Assembly (NCBI GenBank): GCA_012656075.1
Contig: JAAKBF010000210.1
Span: 124,001 to 188,000, forward strand
Direction of reading: 5' to 3'
DNA: 64,000 nt
Origin: Phytophthora hibernalis
Lineage: Eukaryota; Oomycota; Peronosporomycetes; Peronosporales; Peronosporaceae
Shown: positions 1 to 9,355 of the stretch, piece by piece
Position numbering within the stretch: position 1 is the stretch's first letter
Layout: each line of letters begins with the position of its first letter
Made by a program: the position numbers and the translations under genes
Notes under the pieces: model-generated
What the model was told of the DNA's origin: nothing
The model's input: the letters and a program-made list of their open reading frames with translations, nothing else
The model's database searches: none

Positions 1-438
1 ACGAGTCGGGCCAGGACTCGGTTTGCCTTCGGTGTTTCGACATTCTTCGTCGTCTTGGGAACAAGCGACGGTCGGTCACCCGGAGCCACGGCTTGTTCGT
101 CGTCATCGTCATCGCCCAGTTCCGCTGTGAGTTTCCGCTCGACTGGGCAAAAGGCTCCCATGCATCTGCAGCGACAACTTGTCGACTTCTTCACGGAGGT
201 CGACGACTCTCTTCACGTCGTCATACTCCGTCCCTTCATCATCATCCTTCTCTTCTTCTTCTTCGTCCTCATCGCTTCCATGGTCTTCGTTATCGTCGAA
301 GTCGTCGAAATGGACGGAGCGCGTCACCTCCGCGTCTGCGGCGGTAATGCTGGCTCTCGCCGAGTTCGACTCATCGAGCGGCGATCCTCCAGCCGTCGCC
401 GGGCTTGCGTCGCTCAAATTTGGCGATCCCTTGACCAT
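1..438 (-). pseudogene. N-terminal gag fragment of Ty3/gypsy element A
   Basis: The reading frame starts at 438 on the minus strand, 67 bases downstream of a primer-binding site, as expected for gag. It encodes an acidic, low-complexity N-terminus with a long Asp/Glu run and no recognisable domain. The frame is lost near 109 and resumes in another frame towards position 1, where a VETPKANRVLARL stretch matches VDTPTANKVLGRC in the gag N-terminus of the gypsy element at 30084-30570. The rest of gag and pol lies outside the window on the left. Identity as gypsy gag rests on this match and on position; there is no capsid domain here. Confidence 0.6.
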
Positions 439-504
439 CTTCTCTCACTTGTTGCTCTTAACTTGGTTGTACTTGGTACCTGCGAAAACAAAGCACACCC
501 TGAA

Positions 505-522
505 TCCCGGGTCGCGGCACCA
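505..522 (-). other. Primer-binding site of gypsy element A
   Basis: On the minus strand this reads TGGTGCCGCGACCCGGGA, complementary to a tRNA 3' end with CCA. The same 18 bases occur at 30667-30684 (minus) and 46717-46734 (plus) beside other LTRs. It is two bases from the LTR edge at 525. Confidence 0.8.
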
Positions 523-524
523 GT

Positions 525-1939
525 TGTGATGTTGTGATTCACAGTAAACGTCGTTAGTTGGGCTTCCACGCAACAGCACAACAATTCGCCGAGTCAGGTC
601 GTCGATGTTGGGCTTGCGCAGGGTTCCTGTCGGTTCCCTTGCGGTTCGCCCCAACCGGGGTTCAGTTGAGTGTTGTTCCCGACGGGTACCAAGCTCCAAA
701 CTCTCCAGAGACTCGCCTGAGCGGGGCAGTCTCCGTGCAAAACTCTGTGCCCTCCACCAAAGGATGGACGGCAGCGCGCGAGCGCTTTTACAGGTCACCA
801 GGCGCAGATTACGCCCAGCTACGAGGTTATGGTGTCCTGGGTGTAACGGGGCCACGCTGGCCGACACCGTTTGCCGTGCAAAAGAACGTATGAAAGGGGA
901 GACCCAATGTTCTTCCGTGTGGTCCACACAAGCCCGGCTAAGTACGAGTACATGCCCCACATAAGTTGGTGTGTGACACCCGGCTCCCGGCTAAGTACGA
1001 TTCTGTATTTTACACTAGATACGAATCGGACTTAAGGTGGACGGTTGATGGAGAGCCATCCATTTGGAGTACAGAAGTTTAGTATGCAGATAGTTAACAG
1101 TAGTTAGAACCTTACAAGTGAGATTAATACAGTCAGTTTAACTTTAACCCGGAAGTTCGCAAGTCGTTTGGTACTCGGTACCCGGAAACGACTGGAAGGC
1201 CAGCTTACAACAGAGACGCCAGGCGTCTGTTGTGGTTACGCGTTAATGCTTCCTCTAAGGCAAAGGTGCGTGTGACTCCCGTCACACCTGAGTTGTGCAG
1301 ACCCACCGGCCCGTCGAATCGACGAGGCTTGTCTTCGCTTGGTAGCGAGAAGTGCCCACCCCGGGCCGACCTTGATCTCTTGGCGCTACCAGACGGCTTC
1401 CCTACAAGCTATTCCTCTCGGGGAACGACGGCAGACATAATCCAGTCCACGCAGGACTTACCGGAAAAGTGTACGCTGTTCTTGGACTTAGAAGATTCTG
1501 CTCTGATTGTTATCTCTATATCTTCGGAGAGCCCCGGGCTCTTCCCTATGTTCTTCTATACAAATATCTAATGAAATGGAGTCGTTACAGATTTCCCTGC
1601 GACTCTTCGCTCAGCTCCGTCCCTTGGTGTCGAGCTGTTTCTTCACGGCGACTCTTCGCCCAGATCCTGATTTATCCCTTTAGGCATATTCTCGCCAAGT
1701 CGACTTTCGCCGAGTCCAACTTTCGCCGAGTCCAACTTTCGCCGAGTCCAACTTTCGCCGAGTCGATTATCGCCGAGCCCGTCCATCGCTGTGTCCGTCC
1801 TTCGCTGAGTCCGGCTAAGTGCGGTTCCTGATTAAGTCCGTTCCCTGTTGAGTGCGATGTATCCACTTGGCGGTGTATCCACTTGGTCTAGCTTAGGCAT
1901 CCCTAGTGTAGGTTTACCCAAAATCTGGATTTCCCTACA
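525..1939 (-). repeat. 5' LTR of gypsy element A (about 1.4 kb)
   Basis: The inner edge (TG at 525) is fixed by the primer-binding site. The outer edge is inferred: on the minus strand the LTR would start TGTAGGGAAA at 1939, just where the sequence becomes the LTR of the gag-only element (identical from about 1945 to the LTR at 6183-6487). Element A is therefore best read as inserted into that older LTR. The partner LTR is outside the window. No protein-coding capacity was recognised. Confidence 0.55.
1703..1766. repeat. 16-bp tandem repeat, four units, inside an LTR
   Basis: Four head-to-tail copies of ACTTTCGCCGAGTCCA, the last with one change, and degenerate GCCGAG-type units on both sides. 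It sits near the outer edge of the element A LTR, where promoter sequences usually lie; a regulatory role is conjecture. Confidence 0.85.
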
Positions 1940-1944
1940 CCACA

Positions 1945-2112
1945 TATAGCTGAGTTAAGCTTGTAGCATACAAACGCTAAGTTATCTATAGTAAAAGCTA
2001 AAGAGCGTCCATGGTTGCTCACAGCCAACCGGTACAATGTACCATGGACTCTAAAGAGTGAGGGATGTCACTCTTTATGTAACTTGGGTACACGTCGGTG
2101 TACCCCGTTACA
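1945..2112 (-). repeat. 3' LTR (truncated) of gag-only LTR element, copy 1
   Basis: This segment matches the right part of the LTR at 6183-6487 (about 165 bases, few differences), ending in the same CCCCGTTACA. The other half is missing because element A is inserted at about 1940. A purine-rich tract abuts it at 2113-2122, showing that it is the downstream (3') LTR of a minus-strand element. Confidence 0.8.
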
Positions 2113-2122
2113 TCCTCCCCAC
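2113..2122 (-). other. Polypurine tract of gag-only element, copy 1
   Basis: On the minus strand this reads GTGGGGAGGA directly before the LTR start TGTAACGGGG, the expected place for the plus-strand primer of reverse transcription. Confidence 0.65.
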
Positions 2123-2889
2123 TTAACTGAGAATCACACCTGATTCTCCAATCGAAGTGAGAGAATTCGAACACCCAAAGGGCAATTCTCGGGCGCAGCC
2201 TAAGCACGACTGGTCCTCCCTCTCGTCGGTCACACATTGACTTGTGTCCACGGCGGACACTGTGAGCTGTATTCTTGCACTCGCGACGACGTTGGCCGCA
2301 ATGCCGACGGGCATAGTTGGCCAGGGCTTGGGCGCTAGCTAGCGTCTAGTGCTTCGACACGGGATGTAATAGCATCTAAACGTGCGGTGATCCTCCACGA
2401 CCACCTGCAGCTCACGGCGGAGGACCCATGGGCCCTCCGGACAATTCATGTGTCTTGTTCGTCCCGCGGGGGCTACACCTTGAAGGCTATCGCGTAGCCC
2501 AAGAGTGGAGTGAGCTCTCAGCTCATTTCCTGGCATGATAGCTGGCCGGTATGGGTCACGCTACCCTTGTAGCCGTACACGGGCTCAGGTTATGCATTGA
2601 CGCTAGCATAGAAGCATCATGCTTCAGGTTGTCATTCGACGGCCGCTATTATCAGCCTAGAGCTTGCCGGGTGGAGGCGCAAGCTCTTCACCCAGTCTTG
2701 GGTATCAAACCAAAGACGCGTCGGTGTCGGCCATCGACACCAACGTACCCAACGGTACTACTAGCATTGTGGCAGGTTACCTGGTGGACCCACCACTGTC
2801 AATTCCGCATCGGCGAGTGCTTCGCGCATCGCCCAGACCAGGGCATGGTCAGAGTGCGTGCATGTCTGCACGACACTCGGTCATTTAGA

Positions 2890-3000
2890 TGTCCATGGCC
2901 ACGTGGGCGTACAGGTTCGTGACCACATTGGAGTACGGGTTCATAACCACGTTGGTGTTTAGGTCCACGACCACGACGGCGTATAGGGTCGCGACACCGT
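2890..3000. repeat. 24-bp tandem repeat, four to five units
   Basis: Units GGTTCGTGACC, GGTTCATAACC, GGTCCACGACC and GGGTCGCGAC start 24 bases apart (2914, 2938, 2962, about 2986), each a small inverted repeat GGTY....ACC. The period is a multiple of three, and on the element sense (minus) strand it reads as an eight-residue VV-containing repeat, but no long frame supports coding. Confidence 0.7.
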
Positions 3001-3296
3001 ACACCAGAGGTACGCCGTGTACGGCAAGTACCACGGCCACCTCGAGTGCCACAAGCGTACACCTCGGCACCCAATTGCTGTCAGTGCTAGCCGTACGAGC
3101 CTGTGCACTAGTATTACGCATACAGTTGTTGGCCATACCAACATCGACTTCCGTAAGGAAGCTAGTCCCAACAGATACTCGGGAGGAAAGGTATTTCCGA
3201 GCCTCTCCCCTCTTACGACCAAAGCCGTGTCCGGTCGACCTTGTCGACCGCAGCTGGCATACAGCCAGACCGCTAGCTGTTTGAGTCTGCGCGACT

Positions 3297-4462
3297 TGAC
3301 GTGGAACGATGTTACCCACGTCAGGTAAGGTCTTAATGCCCTCACCTATTCCGACTTGTTACGACTCGTGCGGAACTATGTTACCCGCCTTGGTGTGTGA
3401 AACTATGTTACCCACACAGGAAGCGCAACATGCGTCTCCCTCTTCAGTTTAGGTCTGGGCGACCGTGTTGAGCGTGGCTGACATGCTGACAACCCCGCGA
3501 GCAGTTTGAGTCTGCGCTACTTGACGTGGAACGATGTTACCCACGCCAGGTGAGATCATCCCGACCTCACCTCTCCGAGCTGTGATGGCTCCATGCGGAA
3601 CTATGTTACACGCCTTGGTGTGTGGAGCTATGTTACCCACACAGGAAGCGCCACCGGCGACTTCCTCTTCAGTTTAGGTCTGAGCGACCGTGTGTCCAGT
3701 GGCACAGTACGTGTCGATCCAGTGGGAGGTGGGACGTTGTGTTCGTCGACACCACGTTCACGTTCGGCCTCACCACAAGGTACGCCATCGGGCAGTCCAT
3801 GATTGTGGAGCATTGCTCCGAGTCGTTCGTAGCGACTCCGGTCTGATACAAGACCAGACCCGACCTGTGCCAGCGACGGCGTCGTCGACGGTCATCCGGG
3901 CGTGGAACTTGGTTACCCACGTCCAGAGGCGTATTGATGGAGGCTTCAAGAGTCCTGTTTGACTCCGTGTGGCACTTGGTTACCCACACTAGAGGTTGTA
4001 TAACGCACCTCTGCCTTGGCCACGGTCTTGGCCTTATTGACCTCACGTGGACTTAATCCACCATTGTGGTTGAGCTTATCAACAAGACGTCAGTCGAAGC
4101 CCGTACGGCGCGACGACTGACAGCGATGTGTGCTACTGGTGTTGCAGGCACAAATGCTGGGCATAGAGCTCTGTCGATCTGCATAGCATCGAGATGCAGG
4201 AGATCCGACATCTCCGGCAGGGCCTCCAACTGGACAGACCCGGACGTGACCTTGCAGCCAGTCATGCCGTCGAAGATGTGATAGCATTCTTCTGGCGGCG
4301 GCACCGAAGGAGTCGTCGTTGACTCCGAGCTTCTTCCTGGAGCTTCAGTCCTGACATCGTGTCGGGACTCTTGGCGTGGTCATGTGTTACCCACAGCCGT
4401 AATTTGTCTTGGTACAGCGTCTGGAGCCTGTACCGGCCCGTGTGGAACTATGTTACCCACAC
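3297..4462. repeat. Family of ten hairpins with an 11-base loop ending GTTAC
   Basis: Ten sites share the form stem, 11-base loop (AACTATGTTAC or close), stem. Loops begin at about 3305, 3374, 3401, 3530, 3599, 3626, 3906, 3973, 4380 and 4446. Stems differ but stay paired: TGACGTGG/CCACGTCA, TGTGTGG/CCACACA, GCGG/CCGC, GTGTGG/CCACAC. Part of the array is a 225-bp tandem duplication (3297-3521 and 3522-3746), and the sites at 3967 and 4440 lie in a second duplication of 473 bp. They are in the internal, non-coding part of the gag-only element. Function is unknown. Confidence 0.75.
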
Positions 4463-4858
4463 TAGAGGTGCCGCTAGCAACCTCGGCGCTGGCCACGGTC
4501 TCGACCTCTCCGGTCTCACGTGGGCTTACGCCCACTTGTAGACAGGCTTCGTTCTTTACGGACTCCGTCGATGCCCGTACGGCGCAATCGACTTGGTGCG
4601 CTGGAGGATGCTGGGATTGCATCTTCCCTCGCGGGTCTGGAGGCATCCAAGACCCTTGGGCTTGTTGCAGGTTCGTTAGCAACAGAACCCTCCATTGTAT
4701 TCCACAGGCGTTCATGGGAGCCTCGGTTCCGGACGGTGGTGGGAACATTACTCACCAATGCTCTGTCAGAACCCGGAGGCTGGCTAATCCCTAAGAGCCT
4801 ACCGCGCCAAATGGCTCAGGGTTTGTGCATTCGTGGCGCAGCAAACCCAAGTGGACAT

Positions 4859-4944
4859 CGTACGTGTTCACAACCACGTACGGCTCAAGGGTGCGTGCGT
4901 CCGTGGCACCGCGTACCCATCGTACGTGTTCGCAACCACGTACG
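4859..4944. repeat. Two copies of an 8-bp-stem hairpin, 62 bp apart
   Basis: CGTACGTG and CACGTACG flank loops TTCACAAC (4867-4874) and TTCGCAAC (4929-4936). Stems are perfect and identical, the loop differs by one base. Confidence 0.75.
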
Positions 4945-5136
4945 GCTCAATGTTGTACTGGTATTCGAGCCTATCGGAACATCCAAGGGATATTCACATC
5001 CCCGTACACTCGCGTGTACTATCAGCAACCAAGCGTTGCTCTTCGCCAACTCGAGAGACAAAGTCCCTCACCCGCAAAGCGTTCGCGGTGCGCGCCGCCC
5101 GCGCACCCGTCACGAGGACTCGGGTCTTCCCCACCT

Positions 5137-6098
5137 CTACTGGTGGTCGGGGTATCCTTGGCCAGACGGCCGCGGCTTGCGCCAGCGACCGCTAGGCCCT
5201 TGAGCTTTCGGGAATGGTTTCTTTACCACTCCAGTCGAGGGACACACTCGTTGGTAGTGTCCCAGTCCGCCGCATGTATAGCAGCGGACCGAACTCATCT
5301 CAGCAGAGCTCAAGTCCATGGGCTCTGGCTCGTTGTCCATGACGACAACTGGTGCAGCCACCGAAGTGCCTGCCTGCTTATGGCTGTACTCTTCTTGGAG
5401 GACGATCTTAATCGCCTCCTCCATGGTGGATGCGTGCACACGGAAAAGCTGCGTGCGCGCGGGACTGACCTTCAAGCCGTCCATGAAGACTGTCGTCTTG
5501 ACGTCTTCAGCCGAGGGTTTCCAACCAGAGACGACGCTAACGTGCGCATCTCTTGTACGTACTCGTACAACTCACGTTTCCCTTGCTTACACGCGAGGAA
5601 GCGTGAGCCTTGGCGAAACGCATCGTTCGCGGGCAGAAAAGCAGCTCTAAGCTGCTCGCACAACTGTGCCCAGGATGCGAAGCATCCAGGAGACGTCGTC
5701 TCCAGCGTGTACGCCCCGTTTTTGGCTCGTCCGCCAAGGTTGGACAACGCGAACGCAACGCGAAGTTCCTGATCCGAGATGAGACCAGCCCGCATGGCGA
5801 TCTCAACCTCTCGGATCCAGAAGTGAAGGTTTTCACCTTCCTTCCCTTCAAACGGAGGCACGGTCAGCCTCAAAGGCTTCGGCTGGACCGGCTTCGGCTT
5901 GGCCATAGAGGCCTCCAGGTTTCCCTGCACATGCGCGACGAGCTCGCGCTCGTACGCGTCGAACGCAGCCACGCGTTCTTCTTGTTCGGCTGGCGTTGCC
6001 GATACCAAGCCTCGGAGGACATCTCTTCCGATGCCTCCAATCTTCCGAACAGACTCGAACTGCGAGTCGTTCAAGTGAGGAAACTCACTGCGGTCCAT
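5137..6098 (-). pseudogene. Gag of non-autonomous LTR element, copy 1 (one frameshift)
   Basis: The frame starts at 6098 (MDRSEFPHLN) and gives an N-terminal helical region, then a Retrotrans_gag-type capsid domain (PPFEGKEGENLHFWIREVEI, then the WAQLCEQLRAAF and ELYEYVQEMRTL motifs, residues about 75-190). After a frameshift near 5475 it continues (DGLKVSPARTQLFRVH) to a CCHC zinc knuckle (CYTCGGLGHYQRVC, near 5225-5266) and stops at 5137. Length of about 320 residues is normal for a free gag. No protease or polymerase follows. A second copy is at 37562-37981. Gag would form particles that package element RNA; reverse transcription would need another element's pol. Confidence 0.8.
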
Positions 6099-6159
6099 CG
6101 TGACTCACTCCTTGAGATCACAGACGATCAGGTAGTTCAATCTACCCGCGTAGGCGCGA

Positions 6160-6180
6160 GATTGACTACAAGTGCTACCA
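6160..6180 (-). other. Primer-binding site of the gag-only element
   Basis: The minus strand starts TGGTAGCACTTGTAGTC two bases from the LTR edge, in the position of a primer-binding site. It differs from the site used by the gypsy elements here. The tRNA is not identified. Confidence 0.5.
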
Positions 6181-6182
6181 AG

Positions 6183-6487
6183 TGTGACGGGGTCACACAG
6201 CACCTTGCCTTGAGGAAGCGTAAGAGAGCAAAGGCTCTCAGTGAACGATAAGTTCACAGTTCCCGGCCTAAGGGAACTGTCTGCGGGTTTGATAGCAATA
6301 TAAAAACTGAATATATTTTATAGCTGAGTTAAGCTTGTAGCATACAAACTCTAAGTCATCTATAGTAAAAGCTAAAGAGCGTCCATGGTTAGCTCACAGC
6401 CAACCGGTACAATGTACCATATACTCTAAAGAGTGATGGATGTCACTCTTTATGTAACTTGGGGACACGTCGGTGTATCCCGTTACA
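6183..6487 (-). repeat. 5' LTR of gag-only element, copy 1 (305 bp)
   Basis: Bounded by TGTGACGGGG on the plus-strand left and CCCGTTACA on the right, which are near-perfect inverted ends (TGTRACGGG). The right half is repeated at 1945-2112 and the left part at 38066-38272. No target duplication can be checked because the left LTR is cut. Confidence 0.85.
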
Positions 6488-6925
6488 ATTTCCGAATCCA
6501 CCCACTCCTCGTCGCTATTAACACCAGAACCAACGTCCAGTGTCGCTGCCCTCGTCGCTACTTGCTGGGGGTGGTGGAGGCTGTCGTACGGCCGCCTTAA
6601 CACGCAAGTTCTGCGCCGCTTTCGTGCGCAGATCGCGCGCCATGTCACTCCGCTTTCTACTTTCCCCGCTTTCTTAGGCCCCTACCATATGGTATCCTCC
6701 TATTTAATTAAACCCGACGGGCGAACCAGGCCCTTAATGGGTGGCGAGGGGAAGTATACGGTATACATCGGGCGGATATCGAAAATCCGACGGGTGGATT
6801 AGGGTAAAAATATGGTCGCAAAGTGAGGGCGCTCAGCTGGGCGCAGCAGTCACTCTCATTAATAAGTGACAAGAATGCAAACAGTTCTTACGAACTGCGA
6901 ATAACAACCTACCTGACCGAATCAA
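6488..6925. other. Intergenic, upstream of coiled-coil gene
   Basis: No coding frame or repeat recognised. It probably carries the promoter of the gene starting at 6926, separated from the retroelement LTR by about 440 bases. Confidence 0.4.
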
Positions 6926-9351
6926 TTGCCCGCCCGGGTCGCGGTTCGTATGACTGACAACGACGCGACGAAGACGCTCTCCGATGAAGGCTCAACTGCC
7001 CCACAGGAATCGTGTAGCCTTGCCGCCGAGACTGCCACTTGCTCGCCTCCAATCGTCGCGTTCGCCGCATGGAAGGCGGGGCTCGAGTTAATGTTACGAC
7101 AAGAGCGCGATTCGCTGCATGAGAGCGTGCAGACCTTACAGAGCGACTTTGACGACCGCTCACAATTCGCCCGTGGAGACTTCGCATGGCGAAAGCAGAT
7201 GGCCATTTTCCACGACCGATTGCAGGACATTCTCACTGCCCAACTCGGTGTCCTGGTCACCAACGTTAGCAATCATGCAGCTCAAGTTGCTGAGAGTCTC
7301 GCGCAGACGTTGGCCAAGACGGAGCGAGACGGACAACGTGCTGTCCAGCAGCAAGAGCAGAAAGGGGAGACAGCGCTACGTCGAGCACGTACCGCGTCGG
7401 CCAAGGAGGTGGAGCGGATAACACGACTAGAGAATTGTCTGAGACTTGAAGAGGCTCGTCAGGCGGCTGTCACGCTTGCTGAACGAGAGCGTCAGCTCAT
7501 AACTGAGCATAACGCGCGAGAAAGTCACCTGCTCGCTTTGTTGGGCGATATGCGGTCGTCCAACGAGTCTCTTGATACCCTCAATTCTCAGTTACTTGAA
7601 GCGCTTCGAACGTCACGCACAGAGCTGGATCAATTACGAGACACTCTCGTCAAGTCAATGTCTCGGCCAAAGCAGAGGAATTCTAGCCTCGCACAGGGAG
7701 AAGGCAGGAATGCTGGCTCTGTTACCGCAGCTAGGGGAGGTGGAGACAAGACTGGGAGGAAAAATAGCATTGTTCGGGGCCTGGAGGCGCTTCCGTCGGC
7801 AGCCAACGAACTTCTACTAGTGCCCACGCTGCGGCAGTCGCTGAGTGCAGCAACGCAAACCGTGGCCACTCTAAAAGTCGTGTGAGTGAGCTCGAAAGCG
7901 CTTGTGACAGTGATAAGCAGCGGCTGCGTGAGCTTCAGCTCTCTCTGGCTCAAGCTGAGAACGAGAAAGCAAAAGCTACGAAGTTACTCGGAGAATCCCG
8001 TTCAACTCTGCTTAACAATGAAACCAAACTTGTTCAAGCTGCAGTTGAGAATGCGCGGTTGCAAGACAAGTTTGACACATTACAAGCACTAACGCAGGGA
8101 AGAGAGCGATCGCTTGTTGACTCACAAAGACTAGACGACGCTACTCGTGACCAGCTAGCTGGATTGACAAGCCGGGTCCAGCGTATCGTGATCATCGAGG
8201 CTCGGCGACGTGAATTTGAGCATGCTGTGGTTAAATGGAAGCAGCACAAGAACGAGGATAAAAAGGAAAGTGCCTCAGTACCAGACGATAGAGGTGTGAG
8301 TTTGGAGCACGTCGTGGAATCTTTTCTCTGCCAAGATACAAGCGATCGATCTGGAATCGTGGATTTCTTTGAGACACCGAAGGAACTCGAGGTTCGTCTT
8401 CGGTATGAATTTGAGCGACGTTTTGGTGAGCAACTGAATCTGCGAGTGGCCCTTGAAAGACGGCGCGTTCTCGAACGGCTGGAGCGCATATGCTCTGCAG
8501 AGGCAAACGAGAGACAGGAAAGATCACAACGTACACGTCAAAGTGTTGCTCATGTCAATAACCTGGAAAGCGACTTCACTCGTCTTAAGCGGTTGATAAA
8601 ATCTGCCTACAACCAATTGGGCATTTGTGTTGGCGTGTGGTCTGAAACAGACTTGGACGGTCTTCATGTGCGGTTGAATGGACTAAAGAGCCAAGTACAG
8701 GCACTTCAGCAAAATTTGGAGGCGGCAGATAATAAAGTAGAGTCGCAGCGCGTGCTGCTTGTGCGAGCTGAGCTGTCACAACAGGAAAAGGGTCTTCTTT
8801 TAGCGGAGCTCACGTCGCGATATCGGCAATTGCAAGCAACGCAGCACGCATGGACCACTCAGCAACAGCAAACTGAGCAGCATGAACAAGCCCATTCAAT
8901 GGAGTGCAAACCTCTTACTGTTTATGGTATCCCCCAGTTACTGACACAAAAAAACAGATTGCACGCTTTGATGCAACAGCCAACACGCTCAAGACCAGCA
9001 TCGGCGGCGCCTTGTCTGGGTTCTGCACAGCACCAACCTCTTCGCCAGTCCCCATCATGTCGACTCGGGTCAGACCTTATTGTCAAAGACAAGTCGGAAA
9101 GGCAGAAAAAATCGATGGCCGCGTTGAAGAAGTTGATGAGCATGTTCGCAGCGTGCTGAAGTCAGCTTTAATGCATCCTGAAAGTGAAAACCAACTTGAC
9201 GATACTGTGGGATCCGCTGGGGTAAGTTACCGGCTGGATAAAAACGCTAATGTTTTCCGTGCTTTCGTTACTTTGAAGTACTTCACTAATGTTTGCCATT
9301 TTATATCGGAAGGTTCTCGAAATCCTACATCGCCGTCGCCACCGCAAGTAA
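6926..9351 (+). CDS. Long coiled-coil protein, unknown function
   Basis: Two abutting frames (6926-7885 and 7882-9159) and a third (about 9100-9221) form one protein of about 765 residues, almost wholly heptad-like, rich in Glu, Gln, Arg and Leu with no transmembrane segment or enzyme motif. The first join lies at an A4 run (7873-7876), the second at an A6 run (about 9103-9108); each needs one extra base, so both may be sequence errors. A donor GTAAGT at 9222 and acceptor at 9311-9312 give a last exon ending with a stop at 9349-9351, five bases before the convergent SulP gene. Met-9 (6950) is an alternative start. Such proteins are often centrosomal, ciliary or tethering factors, but nothing here decides that. 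Confidence 0.7.
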
Positions 9352-9355
9352 AGCT

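Larger units (their letters stand above)
2123..5130 (-). other. Internal region of the gag-only LTR element, no pol
   Basis: Three kilobases between the end of gag and the polypurine tract hold no reverse transcriptase, RNase H, integrase or aspartic protease motif in any frame. Open frames are short and low-complexity, several made of repeats. The region is dominated by nested tandem duplications and short hairpins (listed separately). It fits a non-autonomous LTR retrotransposon of the TR-GAG type, which must borrow pol functions. Confidence 0.6.

Noticed and set aside
1469..1831. Plus-strand 120-residue frame in the element A LTR
   Set aside because: Lies in an LTR and ends in a 16-bp tandem repeat; no domain.
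2885..3319. Protein with VV-repeat (minus strand)
   Set aside because: Frame arises from the 24-bp tandem repeat; no start context or family support.
3361..4468. CRISPR array (short repeated palindromic units)
   Set aside because: Spacing is irregular, units are diverged, there are no cas genes, and the setting is a retroelement in a eukaryotic genome.
7880..7912. Short intron at the GTGAGT in the coiled-coil gene
   Set aside because: The only acceptor keeping frame gives a 29-base intron; a missing A in the adjacent A4 run explains the break better and keeps the coiled coil continuous.
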